Source of the DNA: Actinomadura sp. DC4
GTDB lineage: Bacteria; Actinomycetota; Actinomycetes; Streptosporangiales; Streptosporangiaceae
Assembly: GCF_030406325.1 (NCBI RefSeq)
Contig: NZ_JAUEQY010000004.1
Span: 1-64,000, forward strand
Reading direction: 5' to 3'
Length of the DNA stretch: 64,000 bases
The translations under genes were made by a program, and so were the position numbers. Every line of letters starts with the position of its first letter. Positions within the stretch are counted from its first letter, which is position 1. Below are positions 44,514 to 53,009 of this stretch, piece by piece. The notes under the pieces were generated by a model. It ran no database searches, had not been told where the DNA came from, and worked only from the letters and a program-made list of their open reading frames with translations.

Positions 44514-45528
44514 GGGGATCGACTACGCGTTCGGGCGCCCGACGATGGCCGCCCTGAAGTCCGCGGGGATCACCTTCGTCTGCCGCTACCTGTCCCACAG
44601 CCCGAGCAAGAACCTGACGTCGTCCGAGGCGCGGACGCTGACGGACGCGGGGATCTGGATCGTGGTCGTGTGGGAGACCACCGCGAAGCGGGCGCTCGAC
44701 GGCCGCGCCGCCGGCGCCGCCGATGCCACCTCCGCGCGCGCCCAGGCCCGCGACTGCGGGATGCCCGACGACCGCCCGGTGTACTTCGCGGTCGACTGGG
44801 ACGCCTCCTCGGGCCAGCAGAGCGCGATCAACGCCTACCTGGACGGCGCCGCCTCCGTGCTCGGCCGCGAGCAGGTCGGGATCTACGGCGGGTACGGGCC
44901 GGTGAAACGGGCGCTGGACGGCGGGCACGCCCGGTGGGCCTGGCAGACCTACGCCTGGTCCGGCGGTAAGTGGGACTCCCGCGCTCAGCTACAGCAGTAC
45001 TCCAACGGCCACACGATCGGCGGCGTCGGCTGCGACTACGACCGCGCCGAGGCCGACGACTACGGTCAGTGGCGCGTCGGCGTCACGCCAGGAGAGGACG
45101 ACATGGCCCTGGTTTGCAGCCTCGGCGTGGACGGCGAGCAGGTCGTCGCCGCCGGTGCGACCGGTGACGTCAAGTTCACCGTCGAGTACAGCGACAAGCA
45201 CGGCCTGCACGGCGAGAACGGCCTGTCGGTCGTCATCGCTCCCGCCGCGTACTGGGTGGTGGCCGACGCGCTCGTCGACATCGACGGGCTGACCGCCGGG
45301 GCGCGGATCGACCTGGCCTGGACGCGGGTCAAGGACGACGGCACCTTCATCGACGATCCCTGGCGGCTCGCCTTCACGGCCGACGAGAGCGGCCGGATCC
45401 GCGCGCAGCTCGGCGGCCAGTTCGGGGTCGACGCCTCGAACCGCCTGCGGCTGCGTGTCTACAACACGGCCGGCGTCCCGGTGGCCGTACGGGACTGTCT
45501 GGCCAAGGCGTCTCTGCTGAAGTACTGA
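44506..45528 (+). CDS. DUF1906 (Rv2525c-like glycoside-hydrolase-like) protein
   Basis: A 340-residue protein. The N-terminal half is a DUF1906 TIM-barrel-like domain: GIDYAFGRP at the start, TFVCRYLSHSPSKNLT, VYFAVDWDASSGQQ, GIYGGYGPVKRAL and QQYSNG. A C-terminal beta domain follows from about residue 200. No signal peptide is present, although relatives are exported. It is divergent from the left operon and precedes a 615-bp low-GC gap. Confidence 0.75.
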   Translation: MPEGIDYAFGRPTMAALKSAGITFVCRYLSHSPSKNLTSSEARTLTDAGIWIVVVWETTAKRALDGRAAGAADATSARAQARDCGMPDDRPVYFAVDWDASSGQQSAINAYLDGAASVLGREQVGIYGGYGPVKRALDGGHARWAWQTYAWSGGKWDSRAQLQQYSNGHTIGGVGCDYDRAEADDYGQWRVGVTPGEDDMALVCSLGVDGEQVVAAGATGDVKFTVEYSDKHGLHGENGLSVVIAPAAYWVVADALVDIDGLTAGARIDLAWTRVKDDGTFIDDPWRLAFTADESGRIRAQLGGQFGVDASNRLRLRVYNTAGVPVAVRDCLAKASLLKY

Positions 45529-46143
45529 CCTCTGCGGGGGCCTGCGCGGCACCCCGCCCGGCCGGATACGGCCACGGGCGGGCGCGAACCGATCGCACCC
45601 GCGAGGTGCGTTCCCGGTGGCGGAAGCTCCCCTCGGCGTGCTCTGACCCACGACATCACTGCTCTTGACTCCGGGTGTATACTGACTCGGCACTTTTCCG
45701 GCTCGGTCGGACGGATCGTACGGGCGTGCGTCCACGCAGGTGGGCGTGACGCCCCGTATCACCTGCTCCTTACCAGGTAGTCATTGGTTTCTGTCATTTC
45801 ATCGCACGTTGAGCGGTTTGGTGTGACATGCCGGGTGGTCCGCGACACGGCGTCCGCGAATCTGGATCTTCGCCCGATTTGTGAGCTTTGTCCGGAAGTC
45901 GACTCGATGTCCGAAGTCTCGTGTCCGGAACGTTATACAGCGCCGCGCTTTTCGGATGTTAATCTGCCCGCCAGGTCGACATAAGAACGATCCGCGTTCT
46001 CATGTAATTCATCGATTGCGCTGCGCAACCGCGTTAGTGCCGCGCCCGAGCTGAAAGCCCTTGTGCCGCGTTATGCGGGTGACCCCCGATGGCGTGGTCG
46101 TCGTCTGAGCCCGACCGATTTACACCTGGTGGACGGCCATTAA
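45529..46143 (+). other. gene-free, low-GC upstream region of the right operon
   Basis: This 615-bp gap holds no credible gene. A 66-residue frame at 45784 has no ribosome site or family. The base composition is clearly less GC-rich than the surroundings. ACCTG and CAGGT at about 45,761-45,780 can form a small stem. The gap probably contains the promoter of the right operon; TATACT is at 45,678, but no matching -35 is convincing. Confidence 0.5.
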
Positions 46144-47529
46144 ATGACAATGCAGCATGTGTCGGTGCCGGCTGATGCCGGTATCGACTCCCTTTCCATG
46201 CGAGCTCTCTCCTTCGCTCGAAATCCACTCTTCACGGGTGACGTGCCGGTTCTGCACGGGCCCAATCCGTACCGGCGGATGCTGGTGCCCGACGCGCTCG
46301 CGGAGGTGGACTTCACGCGCCCGCTGGGCGCCGGCGACTGGCCGACCCACCGCTCGCTGGCGGCGCACCGCCTGCTCGGCACCTTCTATGAGGCCGAGAC
46401 CGTCCTGCTCCCCGAGCAGGGGCTGACCGGGCTGCGCGGCGACTTCGACGCCTTCTACGGCGAAGAGCTCCGGCGCCTGCGCGAAGGGACCCTCTCCGAC
46501 CTGGAGAGATTCGCCTTCGGCTGTCTCTCCGACGAGGTGGACGTCAGCGGGACCTGCACGACCGACGTCCTCGAGGCCTACTTCCAGCACGTCACGACCG
46601 AGTCCGAGCAGGGCGAGTCGCCGGCGCTGAACGCGATCGCCGCCGCGCGCCGTCCGGAGGTGGCGGCGGACACCTACCTGGTCCAGCTCGCGCTCGACGG
46701 CCTCACCGAGGCGTCCGCGATGTCGCGCAACCTCGCCGGGGCGTACGGGCCCGAACAGTCGGCGCTATTCAAGATCTTCATCGACGAGTTCGGCTACGGC
46801 GTCTACGAAACCAAGCACACGACGATTTTCGCCAAGATGCTGCGCAGTCGTGCCATGGCGACGCACGTTCACGCGTACTGGAACTTCTATCTCTCGGGGC
46901 CGCTGGCCACGAACAACTACTATTACTACCTTTCTCGCGATCATGCGAAGTTCTTTCGCTATGCCGGTGCGGTCACCTATGCGGAAGCGGTTTTCGCTCC
47001 CGCATTCGTGAAGATGATTAAGACGTATCGCGAGATCTTCGGCGACGACGTCGACCTGCATTACTGCGACGAGCACGCCCATATCGACGAGCACCACGGG
47101 CGGATCACCCGTGACCAGGTGCTTCTCGCCCTGGCCGAACGGCACGGACCGGGCGTGGTGCCGGAGCTGATGCGCGGCATCGCCGAGGCACGCCTCATCG
47201 GCGGCTGGTTCGAGGAGGACACCGCCGCGCAGATCCGCTGGGCGGACGACATCCCGCACCACCGCGAGCTCGGCGCGGCGGCCGAGCACGCCGGCGAGCC
47301 GCAGTACGTCGTCCGGACCGCCGAGAGCCCGTTCGGCACCCGCAGCCACGACCGGGAGGCCGTGCTGGTGCTGGAGCGCGGCGAGGCCGACCTCGTCACC
47401 AGCGCGACCGGCGAGCCCGAACGGCTCGTGCGCGGCGACGCCGTGCTCATCCCCGCCGGACGGGTCTACGGCGTCAGCGCCGTCTCACCCGAGTGCCGGT
47501 ACCTCCTCCACGACACGGCCAGGCCCTAG
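46144..47529 (+). CDS. SznF-like diiron N-oxygenase (HDO) with C-terminal cupin, paralog A
   Basis: A 461-residue protein. Residues about 1-150 are a helical domain, 160-350 a heme-oxygenase-like diiron domain, and 385-461 a cupin. The ligands of the streptozotocin enzyme SznF, as I recall them, fall at the same numbers: Glu189 (LTEAS), Glu215, His225, Glu281, His311, Asp315 and His318 (HAHIDEHH). SznF hydroxylates methylarginine twice and its cupin rearranges it to a nitrosourea. In this cupin the three His positions read Ser401, Asp403 and Tyr442, so the second step is doubtful. The start of the gene is lower in GC than its neighbours. Confidence 0.85.
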   Translation: MTMQHVSVPADAGIDSLSMRALSFARNPLFTGDVPVLHGPNPYRRMLVPDALAEVDFTRPLGAGDWPTHRSLAAHRLLGTFYEAETVLLPEQGLTGLRGDFDAFYGEELRRLREGTLSDLERFAFGCLSDEVDVSGTCTTDVLEAYFQHVTTESEQGESPALNAIAAARRPEVAADTYLVQLALDGLTEASAMSRNLAGAYGPEQSALFKIFIDEFGYGVYETKHTTIFAKMLRSRAMATHVHAYWNFYLSGPLATNNYYYYLSRDHAKFFRYAGAVTYAEAVFAPAFVKMIKTYREIFGDDVDLHYCDEHAHIDEHHGRITRDQVLLALAERHGPGVVPELMRGIAEARLIGGWFEEDTAAQIRWADDIPHHRELGAAAEHAGEPQYVVRTAESPFGTRSHDREAVLVLERGEADLVTSATGEPERLVRGDAVLIPAGRVYGVSAVSPECRYLLHDTARP

Positions 47530-47652
47530 GCCTACCTCTCCCGCCATCGGGTCGCGCCTCGCGGCGCGTCCCGGCCCCGGCCTGCCCGCGTCCACCGGGG
47601 CGGCGCCGAGCCCCGCCCTGCCCGAGAACAGAGCCGAGCCGAAGAGGAACCG

Positions 47653-48051
47653 ATGAGTCGAGTCGTGGTGATGGACCTGCGGCGGCACAACACGGTGCTG
47701 GTGGGTCACGAGCGTTACTTCATCTTCGCCGCGGACGGGCGCAAGCTGCTCGTCCGCGACTGGTGCCCCCACCGCGGCGGGCCGCTCAGCCTCAGCCGCC
47801 AGACCGCCGACGGCCGGCGGCTGGTCTGTCCCTGGCACGGCACCAAGGTCGGCACGGCGGCGGTCAAGCGCACGTCCGTGCCGATGGTCCGCAGCGGCGA
47901 CGAGGCCGTCGTCCTGCTCACCGGCACGGAGGCCGACGCGCCGGTCACCGTGATCCACAAGCGCATTCTGGCCAACCTGCCACCGGAGGCCGAGTCAACG
48001 GAGACACCAGCCTGCCTGCCGGAGAGAGCACCGGCAGGCGCACACGAGTAG
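47653..48051 (+). CDS. Rieske [2Fe-2S] ferredoxin
   Basis: A 132-residue Rieske protein with both cluster motifs, CPHRGG and CPWHG, plus a long polar C-terminal tail. No catalytic domain is attached. Its place between the two diiron oxidase genes suggests it delivers electrons to them. ATG preceded by GAAGAGGA. Confidence 0.85.
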   Translation: MSRVVVMDLRRHNTVLVGHERYFIFAADGRKLLVRDWCPHRGGPLSLSRQTADGRRLVCPWHGTKVGTAAVKRTSVPMVRSGDEAVVLLTGTEADAPVTVIHKRILANLPPEAESTETPACLPERAPAGAHE

Positions 48052-48082
48052 TCGATCGTCGGTGACGGCAAGGGGTGATCAC

Positions 48083-49198
48083 ATGGAAGAGAACGTCAAG
48101 AGCGCGAGCGTGGTCGACATCACCAAGACACGGGAGGAGACCGGCGGGCCGGACCTCCGCAAGCTGATCCACTGGGGCAACACGCTGCACGACGAGGGCC
48201 GCTACGAGGAGGCCGCCAGGGCCTTCGAGATCGCGCTCGACCTCGAGCGCGGCAACTGGCAGGCGCTCATCGGTCACAACCGGGCGATCCGCCGCAGCGT
48301 CCCGCGCTGGCACTGGGAGATGCTGCACGACGAGGAGCGCTTCGAGCTGTATGACAAGGCGATCCGCAGCGTCGTGACGCCCGAGCACCTGGTGCTCGAC
48401 GTCGGCACCGGCTCCGGCCTGCTGTCGATGATGTCCGCGCGGGCCGGCGCCCGGCAGATCGTCGCCTGCGAGGGCCAGCCCGCGGTCGCCGACGTCGCGC
48501 GGCGGGTCATCAGGAAGGCCGGGCACGACGATGTGATCAAGGTCGTCCCGAAGCTGTCGTCGAGCATGCGGGTGCCGGACGACCTGCCCCGGCGCGCCGA
48601 CCTTCTGGTCACCGAGACCGTCGACTGCGCGCTGCTCGGCGAGGGCATCCTGCCCACGATCGCCCACGCCCGGGAGCACCTGCTGACCGAGGACGCGATC
48701 ATCATGCCCGGGGGAGGCCGCGTCTTCGCCCAGCTCGTCGAGAGCCCCTCGCTGCACCGCAAGAACCACGTGGGCCAGCTCTACGGCTTCGACTTCACCG
48801 AGTTCAACGAGCTGTCCTCCATCGAGTACTTCGACTCGCGGCTCCGTCACCACGAGCACCGCACGCTGTCGGAGCCGCTGGAGGTCTTCAAGTTCGACTT
48901 CTACCGGGACACCGCCGAGCCGCGGCGGGCCGAGTTCGTCGTGCCGCCGGCGGTGGCCGGCGTCTGCCACGCGGTCGTGTTCTGGTTCGAGCTGGAGCTC
49001 CTGCCCGGGATCCGCCTGACGAACTCCCCCGAGACGCCGCACACGCACTGGAAGCAGGCGGTCCAGTGCCTGCCGGTCCCCATTCAGGTCCAGCCCGACG
49101 AACCGTTGCTGCTGGACGCCAGACACGACGGCGTGAACATTCACTTCACCGCCGTCGCGAGCGGGGTCCGAACCGCCCCGGACGGAGCATCCGAATGA
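48083..49198 (+). CDS. PRMT-like methyltransferase with TPR-like N-terminus (SznE type)
   Basis: A 371-residue protein. Residues about 28-65 resemble a TPR pair (GNTLHDEGRYEEAARAFEIAL). The methyltransferase core has VLDVGTGSGLLSMMSARAG, then TETVDCALLGEG, the double-Glu loop of protein arginine methyltransferases, and a C-terminal beta barrel. In streptozotocin synthesis the PRMT-like SznE methylates free L-arginine, the substrate of SznF. The same pairing is seen here, with a 4-bp overlap to the second SznF-like gene. ATG at 48083 follows AAGGGG. Confidence 0.8.
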   Translation: MEENVKSASVVDITKTREETGGPDLRKLIHWGNTLHDEGRYEEAARAFEIALDLERGNWQALIGHNRAIRRSVPRWHWEMLHDEERFELYDKAIRSVVTPEHLVLDVGTGSGLLSMMSARAGARQIVACEGQPAVADVARRVIRKAGHDDVIKVVPKLSSSMRVPDDLPRRADLLVTETVDCALLGEGILPTIAHAREHLLTEDAIIMPGGGRVFAQLVESPSLHRKNHVGQLYGFDFTEFNELSSIEYFDSRLRHHEHRTLSEPLEVFKFDFYRDTAEPRRAEFVVPPAVAGVCHAVVFWFELELLPGIRLTNSPETPHTHWKQAVQCLPVPIQVQPDEPLLLDARHDGVNIHFTAVASGVRTAPDGASE

Positions 49199-50610
49199 CC
49201 ATCACCACCACGGGGCTGGGCAGCCCGATCGAGGCGTACTGCGCCCAGCGGATCTTCCAGCCGGGCCCAGAGGTCTACATCGTGGGCAACCCCTACCACC
49301 GGCCGGTCAGCGCGGCCGGCGTCGGCGCGCTCGACTTCTCCTCACCCGCGACCGAGGCGGAGTTCCTCAGCCAGCGCCAGCTCGTCGCCGGCCGGATCCT
49401 GTGCAACGCCTACGAGAGCGACATGATCCTGCTGCCCGAGGCCGGGCTCGCCACGGCGAAGGGCGACTTCGACCTCTTCTACGACGACGAGGTACGCCGC
49501 CTGCGCGACACGATCCGGCCCGGCCTGGAGCGGTTCGCCTACTCCTTCCTCGACACCTCGGTCACCGTGCCGCCCGTACGGACCATCGAGGAGCTGCAGG
49601 CGTACTTCCTCGGCGAGGTCGGCGGCGTCGGCGCCCCGGCCGACCACACGGGCAACAACCCCGAGGTCGACACCGCGCGCCCGCTGAGCGGCACGATGCG
49701 CGCGATCGCCGAGTGCAAGCACGCCGAGGAGGCCGCCGGGCTGCACCTGATCCAGCTCGCGCTGGACGCGCTGACCGAGGCGTCCGCGATGGCGCGCAAC
49801 CTCGGCGGGTCCTACGGCGTCGTGCAGTCCGAGCTCTTCAAGATCTTCAACGACGAGTTCGGGTACGGGCTGTACCCCGCGAAGCACAGCACGATCTTCA
49901 AGGGGATGCTCGCCAGCGTCGGGCTGCGCACCGACCTGCACGCGTACTGGAACTTCTACCTCAACAGCTCACTGATCGGCGTCAACTACTTCAACTGGCT
50001 CACCGAGGACCACCGCGGCATGTTCCGCTACATGGCCGCGGTGACGTACCTGGAGTGGCTGTTCGCCCAGGGCTTCGCCGACACCGGCGCCATGCTCCGA
50101 GCGGTCTACGGCGACCGCGTCGACACCAAGTACTGCGACGAGCACGCCCACATCGACATCCACCACGGCCGGATGACGTATGAGAACCTCCTGCTCGGCC
50201 TGGCTCGCGCGCACGGCGAGCTGGTCATCCCCGAGCTGGTCCGCGGCATCGAGGACACCAAGCTGCTCCTGCGTCTGGGCGATGAGGACTTCCGCGCGCA
50301 GATCCGCTGGGCGGACACGCTGGATGAGCACACCCGGCTCGGCGCGTCGCTGGTCACCTCGACGCTCGACGACGCCGACGCGGCCACGCTGCGGCCCGGC
50401 GACCCGTTCACCACCCGCGTGTACGACGCCGACCGCGTCATCGACGTGACCGACGGCGAGCTCGACGTCTACGCCTGGGCGACCGAGCGGCCGCACCGGA
50501 TCGGCAAGGGCGACGCGCTGCTCGTCCCGCGCGGCCGGCTGCACGGCCTGACCGCGGTCTCGGCGTCGGCTTCCGTGGCCGTACGGACTCTCGAAGGGAA
50601 CCCCAGGTGA
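49195..50610 (+). CDS. SznF-like diiron N-oxygenase (HDO) with C-terminal cupin, paralog B
   Basis: A 471-residue paralog of the protein at 46,144 and the same length as SznF. Diiron ligands are Glu195, Glu221, His231, Glu287, His317, Asp321 and His324 (HAHIDIHH), all with conserved spacing. The cupin positions equivalent to SznF's three His read Val409, Asp411 and His450, so only one is kept. It is coupled to the methyltransferase upstream (ATGA) and to the amidinotransferase downstream. Two N-oxygenases in one operon suggest two oxidation steps or a heterodimer. Confidence 0.85.
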   Translation: MTITTTGLGSPIEAYCAQRIFQPGPEVYIVGNPYHRPVSAAGVGALDFSSPATEAEFLSQRQLVAGRILCNAYESDMILLPEAGLATAKGDFDLFYDDEVRRLRDTIRPGLERFAYSFLDTSVTVPPVRTIEELQAYFLGEVGGVGAPADHTGNNPEVDTARPLSGTMRAIAECKHAEEAAGLHLIQLALDALTEASAMARNLGGSYGVVQSELFKIFNDEFGYGLYPAKHSTIFKGMLASVGLRTDLHAYWNFYLNSSLIGVNYFNWLTEDHRGMFRYMAAVTYLEWLFAQGFADTGAMLRAVYGDRVDTKYCDEHAHIDIHHGRMTYENLLLGLARAHGELVIPELVRGIEDTKLLLRLGDEDFRAQIRWADTLDEHTRLGASLVTSTLDDADAATLRPGDPFTTRVYDADRVIDVTDGELDVYAWATERPHRIGKGDALLVPRGRLHGLTAVSASASVAVRTLEGNPR

Positions 50611-51707
50611 CGGAAAGCCCGGTCGGCTCGTACAACGAGTGGGACCCGCTGGAGGAAGTGATCGTCGGCGTCGTCGACGGAGCCGCCGTACCCCCTTTCC
50701 ATCCGGCGATCGAGGCGACCGTGCCGCCGGAGGCGTGGGACTTCTACCGGCGCAACGGCGGCGGCGCGTTCCCGGCCGACCAGGTCGACGCGGCGCGCGA
50801 GGAGCTGGAGGAGTTCGCCCGGGTCCTGGAGGGCGAGGGCGTGACCGTACGCCGCCCGGACCCGGTCGACCAGTCGCGGTCCTTCAGCACCGCCTCCTGG
50901 GAGTCCACCGGCGGCTCGTCGCACACGTTCCCGCGCGACATCGCGCTGGTCGCGGGCGACCAGATCGTCGAGGCCACGATGGGCTGGCGGTCGTACTACT
51001 TCGCGACCCACCCGTTCCGCACGATCTTCAAGGACTACTTCCGGCGGGGCGCGGGGTGGGTCGCCGCGCCCAAGCCGGAGCTGACCGACGCCTCCTACAA
51101 CCCGGGCTACGCCGACGCAAAGCCGGCCGGCGGGCCGTCGCCGGAGAACCCGTTCCCGCCGGAGACCTCGGTCATCACCGAGTTCGAGCCGATCGTGGAC
51201 GCCGGGGACTTCATGCGGTTCGGCCGCGACATCCTCGTGCAGCGCAGCCACGTGACGAACCGGTTCGGCATCGAGTGGGTACGCCGCCTGCTCGGGGAAC
51301 GGTTCCGCGTCCACGAGGTCGCGTTCGTCGACGACCACCCGATGCACATGAACGCCACGTTCGTGCCGCTGCGGCCGGGCAAGGTGCTGGTCAACCCCGA
51401 GCGGGTGCCCGAGCTGCCGCCGATGTTCGCCGGCTGGGACGCGATCGTCTGCCCGGAGCCGGCCATCCCGGCGGACCAGACCATGTACTTCTGCAGCCGC
51501 TGGATCGCGATGAACACCCTGATGCTCGACCAGGAGCGGGTGTTCGTGGAGGCCGGCGAGATCGAGCTCATCCGCCTCTTCGAGAAGGAGGGCTTCACCC
51601 CGATCCCGATCCCGTTCCGGACCGTGAACACGTTCGGCGGCGGGTTCCACTGCGCCACGCTCGACATCCGCCGGCGCGGCCCGATCGAGGACTACTTCAC
51701 GTCCTGA
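50607..51707 (+). CDS. glycine/inosamine amidinotransferase (AGAT family)
   Basis: A 366-residue amidinotransferase. The catalytic triad is Asp201 (DAGDFMRFGRD), His247 (HPMHMN) and Cys349 (GGGFHCATLDIRRRG). It moves an amidino group from arginine to an amine to form a new guanidine. The stretch that reads HIDATF in relatives is HMNATF here; that Asp contacts the guanidinium of the donor. Start GTG overlaps the previous stop by 4 bp. Confidence 0.85.
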   Translation: MTESPVGSYNEWDPLEEVIVGVVDGAAVPPFHPAIEATVPPEAWDFYRRNGGGAFPADQVDAAREELEEFARVLEGEGVTVRRPDPVDQSRSFSTASWESTGGSSHTFPRDIALVAGDQIVEATMGWRSYYFATHPFRTIFKDYFRRGAGWVAAPKPELTDASYNPGYADAKPAGGPSPENPFPPETSVITEFEPIVDAGDFMRFGRDILVQRSHVTNRFGIEWVRRLLGERFRVHEVAFVDDHPMHMNATFVPLRPGKVLVNPERVPELPPMFAGWDAIVCPEPAIPADQTMYFCSRWIAMNTLMLDQERVFVEAGEIELIRLFEKEGFTPIPIPFRTVNTFGGGFHCATLDIRRRGPIEDYFTS

Positions 51708-51718
51708 CCAGCACCGGT

Positions 51719-51744
51719 TGCCCGCCGGAGCGCTCCGGCGGGCA
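51719..51744. terminator. 26-bp perfect palindrome between amidinotransferase and ATP-grasp genes
   Basis: TGCCCGCCGGAGC and its reverse complement meet without a spacer. Inside the operon this may reduce read-through, stabilise the upstream mRNA, or be a protein-binding site. Confidence 0.5.
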
Positions 51745-51770
51745 CCCACCCGAGGAAGAGGCAGTCAAAG

Positions 51771-53009
51771 ATGACGACAGAGCGTCCGCACCTTCTCGTG
51801 ATCGCGACGGGGTGGCAGGTCTACCGGGAGTACCTCCTGCGCTCGATCGGCGAGAGATTCCGGATCCACCTGTTCCACGTGGCCGAGCCGACGTGGGAGA
51901 ACGCCTACATCACCGGGTCGACGGTGGTGCCGAGCACCATCGACGGACCGGCGATGGCCGAGGAGGCCCGCCGCCTCCACGAGCGGGATCCGATCGACGG
52001 CGTGCTGTGCTGGGACGAGGCGAGAATCCTGCCCGCCTCGTACGTCACCGAGGCGCTCGGCCTGCCCGGCGGTGGCCCGGCGATGATCGCGCGGGTACGG
52101 GACAAGGGGCAGACGCGGGCGGCCCTCGACGCGGCGGGTGTGGCCCAGCCGCGGTCGGTCCCGGTCACCACCCTGGAGGAGACGCTGGCGGCGGCCGACG
52201 CCATCGGCTACCCGGTGATCCTCAAGCCGCGCGGCCTCGCCGCGAGCCTCGGCGTCGTACGGGTCAAGGACGCGGGCGAACTCCGCGACGGCTTCACGTT
52301 CGCTTCCGGGGCCAAGGCGCCGGACCCGGTCGGCCTGGACTTCGCCACGCCGCTGCTCGTGGAGGAGTACGTCACCGGCGAGGAGGTCAGCGTCGACGCG
52401 GTCGTCCGCGAAGGCGAGGTCACCGCGCTCTATGTCGCGCGCAAGGTCATCGGCTACCCGCCGTACGCCGAGGAGATCGGGCACGTCGTGGCCGGCGACG
52501 ACCCGCTGCTGCGCGACCCGGTGCTGCTGCACGCGCTGCGGGACACCCATGACGCGCTGGGGTTCCGCGACGGCTGGACGCACTCGGAGTTCATCCTCAC
52601 CACCGACGGCCCGCGGCTCATCGAGGTCAACGGGCGGCTCGGCGGCGACATGATCCCCTACCTCGGGCTGCTCGCGACCGGCATCGACCCGGGCCTGGCC
52701 GCCGCGTCGGCCGCCTGCGGCCTGGCACCGGACGTCGAGCCGTCCCTGGCGCGTACGGCGGGCATCCGCTTCTTCTACCCGGCGGAGGAGAACACGACGG
52801 TCGCGTCGGTCGGTTTCGCCGAGGAGCGCCTGCCCGACGCGATCGACCAGGTGTCGCCGATGGTCCTGCCCGGCGCGGTCGTCTCGCCGCCGCCCGCGGG
52901 CATCGTCCTCGGTCGCATCGCCTTCGCCACCGCGGTGGCGGACAGCGCGGCCGGATGCCGGGAGGCGCTGGAGTCCGCGGAGGGCGCGCTCGTCGTGGAG
53001 ACGTCATGA
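51771..53009 (+). CDS. ATP-grasp ligase 1
   Basis: A 412-residue ATP-grasp enzyme: PVILKPRGLAASLGVVRV and LLVEEYVTGEEVSVDAVV form the ATP-binding fold, and RLIEVNGRLGGDMIPYLG holds the Mg ligands. It resembles carnosine-synthase/L-amino-acid-ligase type enzymes, which join an amino acid carboxylate to another amine. It opens the second half of the right operon. Confidence 0.8.
   Translation: MTTERPHLLVIATGWQVYREYLLRSIGERFRIHLFHVAEPTWENAYITGSTVVPSTIDGPAMAEEARRLHERDPIDGVLCWDEARILPASYVTEALGLPGGGPAMIARVRDKGQTRAALDAAGVAQPRSVPVTTLEETLAAADAIGYPVILKPRGLAASLGVVRVKDAGELRDGFTFASGAKAPDPVGLDFATPLLVEEYVTGEEVSVDAVVREGEVTALYVARKVIGYPPYAEEIGHVVAGDDPLLRDPVLLHALRDTHDALGFRDGWTHSEFILTTDGPRLIEVNGRLGGDMIPYLGLLATGIDPGLAAASAACGLAPDVEPSLARTAGIRFFYPAEENTTVASVGFAEERLPDAIDQVSPMVLPGAVVSPPPAGIVLGRIAFATAVADSAAGCREALESAEGALVVETS

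Noticed and set aside
45784-45984. 66-codon frame in the gap before the first HDO gene
   Set aside because: No ribosome site, no family resemblance, and it lies in a low-GC intergenic region.
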